Positions 25,592-34,302 of a stretch of 64,000 bases of DNA are shown one piece after another; positions within the stretch are counted from its first letter, which is position 1; every line of letters starts with the position of its first letter. The DNA is from Thalassococcus_A lentus (GTDB lineage: Bacteria > Pseudomonadota > Alphaproteobacteria > Rhodobacterales > Rhodobacteraceae). The position numbers and the translations under genes are program-made. The notes beneath the pieces are model-generated. The model was given only the letters and a program-made list of their open reading frames with translations, was not told the origin of the DNA and ran no database searches. The DNA lies in contig NZ_JAQIOY010000010.1 of assembly GCF_028023555.1 (NCBI RefSeq), positions 62,001-126,000 of the forward strand. The letters run 5' to 3'.

Positions 25592-25996
25592 ATGCGCCTT
25601 GTTAATACTGTTCTTGCTGCCGCGGCTCTGAGTCTTGCTTTGGCAGCGCCGGCATCAGCCAAACCACCGCTTAGCCAGGTGTCCGAGATCGACGATGGTT
25701 TGATGGCTGTGGCGATCGCTGACGAAATCCGCAAACGGTGCGATGACATCCGCGCGCGAATGATCAAGGCGTTGTCGGTTGTGAACGCGTTGGAATCACG
25801 GGCCAAGGACATGGGCTATTCCGACGATGAGATCGAAGACTACGTGACATCCAAATCGGAAAAGAAGCGGATGCGCAAAAAAGCGACTGCATATCTGGCC
25901 AGTCAGGGCGTAACCGCCTCTGATACCGCGCAGCTTTGCAGCTTTGGCAAAAAGCAAATGGCCAAAGCAACCTCGATTGGTATTTTGCTGCGCTGA
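25592..25996 (+). CDS. DUF5333-like exported protein
   Basis: From ATG 25592, with AAAGGGG seven bases upstream, the 134-residue protein has a signal peptide (cleaved near APASA, residue 23). The mature sequence, with EIDDGLMAVAIADEIRKRC, MGYSDDEIEDYV and QLCSFGKK near the end, matches what I recall of DUF5333, a Rhodobacterales-specific family found beside nuo genes. The two mature cysteines are conserved with the paralogue at 23057. Function unknown. Confidence 0.8.
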   Translation: MRLVNTVLAAAALSLALAAPASAKPPLSQVSEIDDGLMAVAIADEIRKRCDDIRARMIKALSVVNALESRAKDMGYSDDEIEDYVTSKSEKKRMRKKATAYLASQGVTASDTAQLCSFGKKQMAKATSIGILLR

Positions 25997-26021
25997 GGTC
26001 GTCCATTTTGATGGAAAGTTG

Positions 26022-26062
26022 CGCCGCCTGTAACGATAGTTTCAGGCGGCGTTCCTGTTTTT
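26022..26062 (+). terminator. Terminator-like hairpin before nuoG
   Basis: CGCCGCCTG (26022-26030) pairs with CAGGCGGCG (26043-26051), followed by TTCCTGTTTTT. With the 200-base non-coding leader after it, this suggests that nuoG onward may have its own promoter. The leader contains several overlapping GC-rich inverted repeats (about 26175-26235) and no gene. Confidence 0.55.
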
Positions 26063-26259
26063 GGTCAAGGGACATGACCGAAGTGCTTTAAATTCAAGTC
26101 ACATTCATTGAGATGCATGTAAATCACTGCTTCCGCGTCGATTTTTCCCCATTATTCGGGCGTTATGATCTGGCATCGCGACGCCAGCCGCGCTAGAACG
26201 CGCGCGACCGCGGCCCTTTCGCGAGGCCGTGCGAGCTATGGGAAACGAAGGGCTCGGGC

Positions 26260-28278
26260 ATGTCCGATACACGCAAGATCATCATCGACGGCAATGAGCT
26301 GGAGGTGGACGGCGCAATGACGCTGATCCAGGCCTGCGAAGAGGCGGGGATCGAAGTCCCGCGTTTTTGCTACCACGAACGGCTTTCAATTGCTGGCAAC
26401 TGCCGCATGTGCCTTGTGGAAGTGGTGGGCGGTCCGCCCAAACCTGCGGCCTCTTGTGCGATGCAGGTGCGCGATTTGCGTCCTGGCCCGGAAGGCCAGC
26501 CGCCAGTCGTCAAGACAAACAGCCCCATGGTCAAGAAAGCCCGCGAGGGCGTCATGGAATTCCTGTTGATCAACCATCCGCTGGATTGCCCGATCTGCGA
26601 TCAGGGCGGCGAATGTGACCTTCAGGATCAGGCCATGGCCTATGGTGTTGACTTCAGCCGTTTCCGCGAGCCGAAGCGCGCAGTAACCGATCTGGATCTT
26701 GGCCCACTGGTCGAGACGCACATGACGCGCTGTATTTCTTGCACCCGCTGCGTTCGTTTCACCACTGAAGTGGCGGGCATCACGCAGATGGGTCAGACCG
26801 GTCGCGGCGAAGATGCGGAGATCACATCTTATCTGGGCGAGACACTGAACTCGAACATGCAGGGCAATATCATTGACCTGTGCCCGGTTGGCGCTCTGGT
26901 TTCCAAGCCTTATGCCTTTACCGCACGCCCATGGGAGCTGACCAAGACAGAATCCATCGACGTGATGGATGCGCTTGGTTCCAACATTCGTGTGGACACC
27001 AAGGGCCGAGAAGTGATGCGGTTCCTGCCGCGCAACCACGATGGCGTGAACGAAGAGTGGATTTCCGACAAAACACGGTTTGTCTGGGACGGGCTGCGCC
27101 GCCAGCGACTCGATCGCCCTTATGTGCGTGAAAACGGCAAACTGCGAGCCGCAAGCTGGCCCGAAGCGTTGGGCAAGGCCGCCGATGCAATCAAAGGCGC
27201 GTCCAAGCTGGGTGGCTTGGTCGGTGACCTCGCCCCTGTCGAAGCGGCCTTTGCACTCAAGCAGTTGGTCGAAGGGCAGGGCGGCGTTGTCGAAAGCCGT
27301 ACGGATGGCGCGAAGCTGCCAGCCGGCAATCGCTCTGGCTATGTGGGCAATGCCTGCATCGAGGACATTGACGACGCCAAGATGATCCTGCTCATCGGCA
27401 CCAACCCTCGTGAAGAGGCGCCTGTGCTCAATGCGCGGATTCGCAAGGCATGGGCCGCAGGCGCGAAAGTCGCTCTGATTGGTCCCGCTGTTGACCTCAC
27501 GTATGACTATATCCATCTGGGCACGGGCCGTAACGCCTTGGCCGAGCTGGCCAAAATGGATCATTCCGACAAACACGGCGTTCCCGGTGTGATGATTGTC
27601 GGGCAGGGTGCGTTGACCGAAGCAGATGGCGCGGCGGTTCTGGGTACGGCGATGGCCACGGCCGAAGCGGGCCAGAGCAAGTTCATGGTTTTGCACACCG
27701 CTGCTGCCCGTGTCGGTGCGATGGATGTGGGTGCTGTGAATGATGGCGGTATGGACGCCATTCAGAATGCGGATGTGATCTACAATCTTGGCGCTGATGA
27801 GGTCGAGATCGGTGAGGGTGCCTTTGTGATTTATCAGGGCAGCCACGGGGATCGCGGCGCGCATCGTGCTGACGTGATCTTGCCGGGCGCTGCCTATACC
27901 GAAGAAACCGGACTTTTCGTAAACACCGAAGGGCGGCCGCAATTGGCAATCCGCGCGGGCTTTGCCCCCGGCGAGGCCAAGGAAAACTGGGCCATTCTGC
28001 GGGCATTGTCGGCTGAGGTCGGGGCGCAGCAGCCTTGGGACAGCATCGCGCAGTTGCGTCAGGCTCTGGTGGCAGAGGTACCGCATCTGGCCAAGATCGA
28101 TGAGGTGCCGGAAAACGCTTGGCAGGCGGAAGCCGCAGGCAAGCTTGGCAAGGCTGATTTCCGCTACGCGATCAAGGATTTCTATCTGTCCAATCCGATT
28201 GCACGGGCATCCGAATTGATGGCCGAGTTGTCACGGGGCGCCAAGGCGCGCGCCGCTGATCAGATCGCGGCCGAGTAA
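26260..28278 (+). CDS. nuoG: NADH-quinone oxidoreductase subunit G
   Basis: The 672-residue 75-kDa subunit carries clusters N1b, N4 and N5. The N-terminal ferredoxin-like part shows CYHERLSIAGNCRMC and CAMQ; the next module has HPLDCPICDQGGECDLQD and CISCTRCVRF. The remainder is a degenerate molybdopterin-oxidoreductase fold. The length is that of the alphaproteobacterial/mitochondrial type, shorter than the E. coli protein. The ribosome site is weak (AAGGG). Confidence 0.96.
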   Translation: MSDTRKIIIDGNELEVDGAMTLIQACEEAGIEVPRFCYHERLSIAGNCRMCLVEVVGGPPKPAASCAMQVRDLRPGPEGQPPVVKTNSPMVKKAREGVMEFLLINHPLDCPICDQGGECDLQDQAMAYGVDFSRFREPKRAVTDLDLGPLVETHMTRCISCTRCVRFTTEVAGITQMGQTGRGEDAEITSYLGETLNSNMQGNIIDLCPVGALVSKPYAFTARPWELTKTESIDVMDALGSNIRVDTKGREVMRFLPRNHDGVNEEWISDKTRFVWDGLRRQRLDRPYVRENGKLRAASWPEALGKAADAIKGASKLGGLVGDLAPVEAAFALKQLVEGQGGVVESRTDGAKLPAGNRSGYVGNACIEDIDDAKMILLIGTNPREEAPVLNARIRKAWAAGAKVALIGPAVDLTYDYIHLGTGRNALAELAKMDHSDKHGVPGVMIVGQGALTEADGAAVLGTAMATAEAGQSKFMVLHTAAARVGAMDVGAVNDGGMDAIQNADVIYNLGADEVEIGEGAFVIYQGSHGDRGAHRADVILPGAAYTEETGLFVNTEGRPQLAIRAGFAPGEAKENWAILRALSAEVGAQQPWDSIAQLRQALVAEVPHLAKIDEVPENAWQAEAAGKLGKADFRYAIKDFYLSNPIARASELMAELSRGAKARAADQIAAE

Positions 28279-28283
28279 TCCGG

Positions 28284-28691
28284 GTGACGGGGCGCTTGTT
28301 CATAACCGGTCTGGCGCTGGCAATGGCCAGTGCCGTTGCGGCCTGCACGCCCGAACCGGGCGCGCAGGATGAACGCCCCTTTGTGCCGGTGTATGAAGGC
28401 ATCAACACCCGCTTGCTGGACGGTGATCTGGTGCAATTCGAAGTGGAAATGCGCGGTGCGCGTGGCAATGAAGACGTCGCGAATTATGCAGAATGCGCAG
28501 CCGCGCAATACGCATTGATCCGCGGTTACGGTTTCGCGCGGCATTTGCGCACAAATGTATACGAAGAGGGTGGCCTCTGGCGTGGAGATGCGGTTTACAC
28601 CATCTCGGCGGCGCTGCCCCGTGGGCTCAAGACCATAGACGCCGAAGTGGTCGCGCTGGCCTGCGCTGAGAACGGAATACCGATGGTATGA
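28284..28691 (+). CDS. Small lipoprotein between nuoG and nuoH
   Basis: From GTG 28284 the 135-residue protein has a lipoprotein signal with lipobox AVAAC (Cys21). The mature domain includes QFEVEMRGARGNEDVANYAE, AAAQYALIRGYGF and a late cysteine (LACAENG), pairing perhaps with AECAA. Unknown function; it sits five bases after nuoG and seven before nuoH. Confidence 0.75.
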   Translation: MTGRLFITGLALAMASAVAACTPEPGAQDERPFVPVYEGINTRLLDGDLVQFEVEMRGARGNEDVANYAECAAAQYALIRGYGFARHLRTNVYEEGGLWRGDAVYTISAALPRGLKTIDAEVVALACAENGIPMV

Positions 28692-28698
28692 GGACCTG

Positions 28699-29736
28699 AT
28701 GGCAGAGTTTCTAAGCACCCCCCTGGGCATCCTGGTGATCGTAGCGGCGCAATGCCTTGCGGTACTGGGTTTCGTCATGGTCAGCCTGCTGTTCCTTGTG
28801 TACGGCGACCGCAAAATCTGGGCAGCGGTTCAGATGCGGCGCGGTCCGAACGTTGTGGGGGTCTACGGCCTGCTGCAAACGGTGGCCGACGCGTTGAAAT
28901 ACGTGGTCAAAGAAGTGGTGATCCCGGCCGGTGCAGACCGGACCGTTTTCATGCTGGCGCCGATGGCGTCCTTTGTGCTGGCGGTGCTGGCCTGGGCGGT
29001 GATCCCGTTCAACGACACATGGGTCGTGTCGGACATCAACGTGGCGATCCTCTATGTCTTTGCGGTCTCATCTCTGGAAGTCTACGGCGTGATCATGGGT
29101 GGATGGGCGTCAAACTCCAAATATCCGTTCCTCGGCTCGCTCCGTTCGGCGGCGCAGATGATTTCCTACGAGGTCTCGATCGGCCTGATCATCATCGGTG
29201 TGATCATTTCGACAGGGTCGATGAACTTTGGCGCGATCGTGAATGCACAGGATGGTGCCTACGGCTTCTTCAGCTGGTACTGGCTGCCGCACTTCCCGAT
29301 GGTATTCCTGTTCTTTATCAGCGCCTTGGCTGAGACAAACCGCCCGCCATTCGATCTGCCCGAAGCGGAATCGGAACTGGTGGCCGGCTATCAGGTGGAA
29401 TACTCTTCGACACCGTTCCTGCTGTTCATGGCCGGTGAATACATCGCCATCTTCCTGATGTGCGCCCTGACCACGCTGCTGTTCTTTGGCGGTTGGCTGT
29501 CGCCGATCCCATTCCTGCCGGACAGCCCGCTGTGGATGGTGGCCAAGATGGCGTTCTTCTTCTTCATCTTCGCGATGGTGAAGGCGATCACACCCCGCTA
29601 CCGCTATGACCAGCTGATGCGGCTGGGTTGGAAAGTCTTCCTGCCCTTCAGCCTTGTCTGGGTAGTCTTCGTAGCCTTCGCGGCCAAATTCGACTGGTTC
29701 TTCGGCGCTTACGCGCGCTGGACTGTGGGAGGGTAA
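28699..29736 (+). CDS. nuoH: NADH-quinone oxidoreductase subunit H
   Basis: The 345-residue membrane subunit (ND1) joins the quinone chamber to the proton-pumping arm. About eight transmembrane helices are visible, with the family motifs YGDRKIWAAVQMRRGPNVVG and LAETNRPPFDLPEAESELVA. AGGACCTG upstream is an acceptable ribosome site. Confidence 0.97.
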   Translation: MAEFLSTPLGILVIVAAQCLAVLGFVMVSLLFLVYGDRKIWAAVQMRRGPNVVGVYGLLQTVADALKYVVKEVVIPAGADRTVFMLAPMASFVLAVLAWAVIPFNDTWVVSDINVAILYVFAVSSLEVYGVIMGGWASNSKYPFLGSLRSAAQMISYEVSIGLIIIGVIISTGSMNFGAIVNAQDGAYGFFSWYWLPHFPMVFLFFISALAETNRPPFDLPEAESELVAGYQVEYSSTPFLLFMAGEYIAIFLMCALTTLLFFGGWLSPIPFLPDSPLWMVAKMAFFFFIFAMVKAITPRYRYDQLMRLGWKVFLPFSLVWVVFVAFAAKFDWFFGAYARWTVGG

Positions 29737-29741
29737 GACAG

Positions 29742-30236
29742 ATGGCAAATATCGATTACGGACGCGCGGCCAAGTACTTTCTTCTGGCGGATTTCGTCAA
29801 AGGCTTTCAGCTGGGGCTGAAGTACTTCTTTGCCCCCAAGGCCACGCTGAACTACCCGCACGAAAAAGGCCCGCTGAGCCCGCGTTTCCGGGGTGAACAC
29901 GCGCTGCGCCGTTATCCCAACGGCGAGGAACGCTGCATCGCCTGCAAGCTTTGCGAAGCGATCTGCCCGGCGCAGGCCATTACCATCGATGCCGAGCCGC
30001 GCGATGACGGCTCCCGCCGCACGACGCGCTATGACATCGACATGACCAAATGCATCTACTGCGGTTTCTGTCAGGAAGCCTGCCCTGTGGATGCCATCGT
30101 AGAAGGCCCGAATTTCGAGTTTTCGGCCGAGACCCGCGAAGAGCTGTACTACGACAAGCAAAAGCTGCTGGACAATGGCGACCGTTGGGAAGCCGAGATT
30201 GCCCGCAACCTCGAACTGGATGCGCCGTACCGATGA
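29742..30236 (+). CDS. nuoI: NADH-quinone oxidoreductase subunit I
   Basis: The 164-residue subunit holds clusters N6a and N6b in two ferredoxin motifs, CIACKLCEAICP and CIYCGFCQEACP. ATG 29742, five bases after nuoH, is chosen over an upstream in-frame start inside nuoH. Its stop overlaps the next gene (ATGA). Confidence 0.96.
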   Translation: MANIDYGRAAKYFLLADFVKGFQLGLKYFFAPKATLNYPHEKGPLSPRFRGEHALRRYPNGEERCIACKLCEAICPAQAITIDAEPRDDGSRRTTRYDIDMTKCIYCGFCQEACPVDAIVEGPNFEFSAETREELYYDKQKLLDNGDRWEAEIARNLELDAPYR

Positions 30237-30637
30237 CCAGCAAGACCCCCTTTGAGCTGATGATGGAGCAGGCGCAGGAGATGGCGAAAGCCTTCAATCC
30301 TGCCATGACTTCGTTTGATCCCAAGGGGTTCGAAGCGCTCTGGCCCACAATGCCCAAAGACGCCATGGAAATGTGGTTTGGCAAAGGGGTGTCCAAGGAC
30401 GGACTTGATGCCAAGACCCGCCTGTTGCTGACGCTGGCCGGGCTGACGATGCAGGGGGCACAGGCCGAAGCGCCCGTGCGTATGACAGTGCGTCACGCCC
30501 TTGAGGCTGGCGCCACCAAAGAAGAGATCGCCGAGACCATCGCCCAGATGTCGATGTTCGCCGGCATTCCCGCCATGACCCGCGCGATGGAAATCGCCCG
30601 CGACGTCATGGATGAGACAAAGGATGATGAGACATGA
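30233..30637 (+). CDS. Carboxymuconolactone-decarboxylase-like protein lacking the redox cysteines
   Basis: The 134-residue helical protein resembles the CMD/AhpD fold: LDAKTRLLLTLAGLTMQGA, VRHALEAGATKEEIAETIAQMSMFAGIPAM. The C-x2-C-x3-H redox site of AhpD is absent and there is no cysteine at all, so AhpD-type peroxidase activity is unlikely. It is coupled at both ends, overlapping nuoI and nuoJ by four bases each (ATGA). The function in the nuo operon is unknown. Confidence 0.8.
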   Translation: MTSKTPFELMMEQAQEMAKAFNPAMTSFDPKGFEALWPTMPKDAMEMWFGKGVSKDGLDAKTRLLLTLAGLTMQGAQAEAPVRMTVRHALEAGATKEEIAETIAQMSMFAGIPAMTRAMEIARDVMDETKDDET

Positions 30638-31236
30638 TCGCATTCGCCTTCTATTTGTTTGCGCTTGGCGCCATTGCAGGCGGGCTGTTCACAGTCGTCA
30701 GCCGCAACCCGGTGCATTCGGTGCTCTGGCTGATCCTGGCCTTCCTGTCATCGGCGGGCCTGTTCGTTTTGCTTGGGGCGGAATTTGTCGCGATGCTTCT
30801 GATCATCGTCTACGTGGGCGCGGTCGCGGTGCTGTTCCTCTTTGTGGTGATGATGCTGGATGTCGACTTTGCCGAGCTGAAGGCGGAGATGGCGAAATAC
30901 ATGCCCTTGGCCCTGCTGATCGGCCTCGTGATCCTGATGCAGCTGACCATTGCCTTTGGCGCATGGCAAAGCAGTGATCTGGCCGCTGGTCAGCTTGCCC
31001 AGCCAACACCGACGGACCGGCACAATACAGAAGCCTTGGGCCTGATCCTCTATGACCAGTATTTCCTGCTGTTCCAGCTGGCAGGCTTGATCCTGCTGGT
31101 AGCCATGATTGGTGCCATCGTTCTGACCCTGCGCCACCGCAGCGACGTCAAGCGTCAGGACGTGGTTGCCCAGATGATGCGTGATCCGGCCAAGGCGATG
31201 GAACTGAAAGACGTCAAGCCGGGGCAGGGGCTCTGA
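30634..31236 (+). CDS. nuoJ: NADH-quinone oxidoreductase subunit J
   Basis: The 200-residue membrane subunit (ND6) has five transmembrane helices, with the conserved third-helix stretch LLIIVYVGAVAVLFLFVVMM containing the pi-bulge region. It overlaps the CMD-like gene by four bases. Confidence 0.95.
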   Translation: MIAFAFYLFALGAIAGGLFTVVSRNPVHSVLWLILAFLSSAGLFVLLGAEFVAMLLIIVYVGAVAVLFLFVVMMLDVDFAELKAEMAKYMPLALLIGLVILMQLTIAFGAWQSSDLAAGQLAQPTPTDRHNTEALGLILYDQYFLLFQLAGLILLVAMIGAIVLTLRHRSDVKRQDVVAQMMRDPAKAMELKDVKPGQGL

Positions 31237-31249
31237 GCGTCGGCGCGAT

Positions 31250-31330
31250 ATGAAAAGACCCGCGTTGCCTGATGCAGGCGGCGCAAGATCCAAGACTAAA
31301 CGGGCGCGGCCCGGAGGGACGACAAGATGA
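31250..31330 (+). CDS. Doubtful 26-residue basic peptide before nuoK
   Basis: A short frame in the nuoJ-nuoK spacer encodes a basic, Gly/Arg/Lys-rich peptide and ends in an ATGA overlap with nuoK. No ribosome site precedes it. The stop-start overlap is suggestive, but the rest is what a GC-rich spacer could give by chance. Confidence 0.2.
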   Translation: MKRPALPDAGGARSKTKRARPGGTTR

Positions 31331-31632
31331 TCGGACTTGAACATTACCTGACGGTGGCAGCGGTGCTGTTTGTCATCGGGATTTTCGGGCTTTTCCTGAA
31401 CCGTAAAAACGTGATCATCCTGCTGATGAGCATCGAACTGATGCTCTTGGCGGTGAACATCAATCTTGTGGCCTTCTCGTCTTACCTTGGCGATCTGGTA
31501 GGGCAGGTCTTCACACTCTTCGTGCTGACCGTTGCCGCCGCCGAGGCGGCGATCGGCCTTGCGATCCTTGTCTGCTTCTTCCGCAACCGCGGCACGATCG
31601 CGGTCGAAGACGTCAACGTGATGAAGGGCTGA
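31327..31632 (+). CDS. nuoK: NADH-quinone oxidoreductase subunit K
   Basis: The 101-residue subunit (ND4L) has three transmembrane helices and the two conserved membrane glutamates, in LLMSIELMLLAVNIN and AAAEAAIGLAILV. GGAGGG precedes the start. Confidence 0.96.
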   Translation: MIGLEHYLTVAAVLFVIGIFGLFLNRKNVIILLMSIELMLLAVNINLVAFSSYLGDLVGQVFTLFVLTVAAAEAAIGLAILVCFFRNRGTIAVEDVNVMKG

Positions 31633-31636
31633 CGTC

Positions 31637-32122
31637 ATGTGGAACGCCGTAGTCATCACCAACATGTTCGTCGCTTTCTGTACCGGCGCGATGAACCCTG
31701 TTGCTGATGAACCCATGCAGGTTGGTTCGGATTGTTCGTTTGAACATGCCGGCGGCGCTTTTCCGGTGCATGCCTCGGCGCCGTATCGCCTCGACAATGG
31801 GCTGATGGCGCAAAGCATTTCTCAGTATCACGGTTGCGGCAGCTTTGAACGCACGCTGGTTGTCGATTGTGATGCGAACCGTTCGATCCTTGTGCCAGTG
31901 CGCAGCAATTGGACCGAAGAATGGAATGACGATCTGGAGGGTCCGCCACTGCGGCCTTTCCTGGTCGAACGCGGTGCGACCAATGTTGATGCGCTTGCCG
32001 AAGTGTTCGGTGATCGCTGGACCCGGTTCGATACTTATCTGAGCCAGCTCGAAGACGGAAACGGCCCGAATGCCTATTGCGGGTGCGGGAAAACCGGCCT
32101 CAGCTCTGAAAAGGAAGACTAA
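31637..32122 (+). CDS. Probable exported protein between nuoK and nuoL
   Basis: The 161-residue product begins with a weakly signal-like hydrophobic stretch (MWNAVVITNMFVAFCTGAM). The remainder is polar with seven cysteines, including YHGCGSFERTLVVDC and AYCGCG near the C-terminus, where several could bind metal or form disulfides. No family recognised. It is packed between nuoK (four bases) and nuoL (two bases). Confidence 0.65.
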   Translation: MWNAVVITNMFVAFCTGAMNPVADEPMQVGSDCSFEHAGGAFPVHASAPYRLDNGLMAQSISQYHGCGSFERTLVVDCDANRSILVPVRSNWTEEWNDDLEGPPLRPFLVERGATNVDALAEVFGDRWTRFDTYLSQLEDGNGPNAYCGCGKTGLSSEKED

Positions 32123-32124
32123 CG

Positions 32125-34302
32125 ATGGAAACCATCATCCTTTTTGCCCCTCTTGTCGGTAGCCTGATCGCTGGCTTTGGCTGGAAGTTCATCGGCATAC
32201 GCGGCGCGCAGTGGGTGACCACCGGGCTGCTGTTTCTGGCCTGTGCCTTCAGCTGGATCGTATTCCTGACGCATGGCGCGGAAAAAGAAACGATCAACAT
32301 TCTGCGTTGGATCGAAAGCGGCACGCTCAGCACCGACTGGTCGATCCGCCTTGATCGTTTGACCTCGATCATGCTGATCGTGGTGACCACGGTTTCGGCG
32401 CTCGTGCACCTGTATTCCTTTGGTTACATGGCGCATGACGACAACTTCAAGGAGGGCGAGGAAAGCTATCGCGCGCGTTTCTTCGCTTACCTCAGCTTCT
32501 TCACCTTTGCGATGCTGATGCTGGTGACATCGGACAACCTTGTTCAGATGTTCTTTGGCTGGGAAGGCGTGGGCGTTGCATCCTACCTGTTGATCGGCTT
32601 TTACTATCGGAAACCTTCGGCCAATGCCGCAGCGATCAAGGCCTTTGTCGTCAACCGTGTGGGCGACTTCGGTTTTGCGCTGGGGATTTTTGCGCTCTAC
32701 CTGCTGGTCGACTCGGTCAAGTTTGACGACATCTTTGCTGCCGCCGAGCAGCTTTCGGTTACGCAGATCACCTTCCTTTGGGGTGAGTGGAATGCAGCCG
32801 AAGTGATTGCCTTCCTGCTCTTCGTGGGCGCCATGGGCAAGTCGGCGCAGCTGATCCTGCACACATGGCTGCCCGATGCGATGGAAGGTCCGACACCTGT
32901 GTCGGCGCTGATCCACGCGGCGACCATGGTGACGGCGGGTGTATTCCTTGTGTGCCGCATGTCGCCATTGATGGAATTTGCCCCGAATGCCACAGGCTTC
33001 ATCACCTTCCTGGGCGCAACCACGGCCTTTTTCGCGGCGACAGTTGGTCTGGTTCAGAACGACATCAAGCGCGTGATCGCTTATTCGACCTGTTCGCAGC
33101 TGGGCTACATGTTCGTTGCGGCGGGTGTCGGTGTCTATTCGGTCGCGATGTTCCACCTGTTCACACACGCCTTCTTTAAGGCGATGTTGTTCCTCGGTGC
33201 CGGTTCGGTGATCCACGGGATGCACCATGAACAGGACATGCGGAACTATGGCGGTCTGAAAGACAAGATGCCCTACACCTTCTGGGCGATGATGCTGGGG
33301 ACACTGGCCATCACCGGTGTGGGTGTGCCAGCCGTGCTGTTTACCCTTGGTGGTATTCCGCTGGGCTTTGCTGGCTTCTTGTCCAAGGACGCCGTGATCG
33401 AGAGCGCTTATGCCGGCACGATGGGTGGCTATGCCTTCTGGATGCTGGTCATCGCCGCGCTGTTCACGTCCTTCTACAGCTGGCGTCTGATGTTCCTGAC
33501 TTTCTTCGGCAAGCCGCGTGGCGACAAGCACACGCATGAGCACGCGCACGAAAGCCCGGCGGTCATGCTGGTGCCTCTGGGAGTGCTGGCGCTTGGCGCC
33601 GTGTTCTCGGGGATGGTCTGGTACAACAGCTTCTTTGGCAAAACCGATCAGGTCGCCAAGTTCTTTGGCGTGCCCTATCACGCCGAGGAAGCCCATGGCG
33701 ACGACAAGGACCATGCCGCGATCGACACCCGATTGGCGTATGTTGCGCCTAAACAGGTGCAGTCTGATGCAGACCCGATCGTCAAAGTCGCGGGTGACGC
33801 CAAGGACGGCAAAGATGCCAAGCCACACTACGTTCTGGCCGGTGAGCCGGGCGAGGGCGCAATCTATGCCGGGCATGACAACGACATCCTGAACGAGGCG
33901 CACTACGTGCCGAAGTGGGTCAAGGTCAGCCCGTTCTTTGCGATGCTGATCGGTTTTGCCGTGGCGTATTGGTTCTACATCGTGAACCCGTCGCTGCCCA
34001 AACGGCTCGCCGAGAGCCAGCGTCCTTTGTACCTGTTCCTGCTCAACAAGTGGTACTTTGACGAAATCTACGACTTCATTTTTGTCAAACCAGCTTCGGC
34101 TCTGGGCCGGTTGCTTTGGAAGCGTGGGGACGGGGCCGTCATTGATGGCGGGATTAACGGGCTTGCCATGGGCATCGTGCCGTTCTTCACCCGCCTCGCA
34201 GGCCGGGCGCAGTCTGGATATATCTTCACCTATGCCTTTGCCATGGTGATCGGGATGGCCATCCTGATCACATGGATGACGATCGCCGGAGGGGCGCACT
34301 AA
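32125..34302 (+). CDS. nuoL: NADH-quinone oxidoreductase subunit L
   Basis: The 725-residue antiporter-like subunit (ND5) has about 16 transmembrane helices and the long C-terminal lateral helix. Key pumping residues are in NLVQMFFGWEGVGVASYLL, AMGKSAQLILHTWLPDAMEGPTP (written in parts) and the H-rich loop KHTHEHAHES near residue 470. The stop overlaps the nuoM start by one base. Confidence 0.97.
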   Translation: METIILFAPLVGSLIAGFGWKFIGIRGAQWVTTGLLFLACAFSWIVFLTHGAEKETINILRWIESGTLSTDWSIRLDRLTSIMLIVVTTVSALVHLYSFGYMAHDDNFKEGEESYRARFFAYLSFFTFAMLMLVTSDNLVQMFFGWEGVGVASYLLIGFYYRKPSANAAAIKAFVVNRVGDFGFALGIFALYLLVDSVKFDDIFAAAEQLSVTQITFLWGEWNAAEVIAFLLFVGAMGKSAQLILHTWLPDAMEGPTPVSALIHAATMVTAGVFLVCRMSPLMEFAPNATGFITFLGATTAFFAATVGLVQNDIKRVIAYSTCSQLGYMFVAAGVGVYSVAMFHLFTHAFFKAMLFLGAGSVIHGMHHEQDMRNYGGLKDKMPYTFWAMMLGTLAITGVGVPAVLFTLGGIPLGFAGFLSKDAVIESAYAGTMGGYAFWMLVIAALFTSFYSWRLMFLTFFGKPRGDKHTHEHAHESPAVMLVPLGVLALGAVFSGMVWYNSFFGKTDQVAKFFGVPYHAEEAHGDDKDHAAIDTRLAYVAPKQVQSDADPIVKVAGDAKDGKDAKPHYVLAGEPGEGAIYAGHDNDILNEAHYVPKWVKVSPFFAMLIGFAVAYWFYIVNPSLPKRLAESQRPLYLFLLNKWYFDEIYDFIFVKPASALGRLLWKRGDGAVIDGGINGLAMGIVPFFTRLAGRAQSGYIFTYAFAMVIGMAILITWMTIAGGAH

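Noticed and set aside
32119..34299. A 726-codon open frame antisense to nuoL, and similar long antisense frames at 26386-28086 (nuoG) and 2094-3146 (L,D-transpeptidase)
   Set aside because: They mirror real genes exactly, have His/Gln/Arg-rich compositions without domains or signals, and lack ribosome sites. High third-position GC opens such frames by chance.
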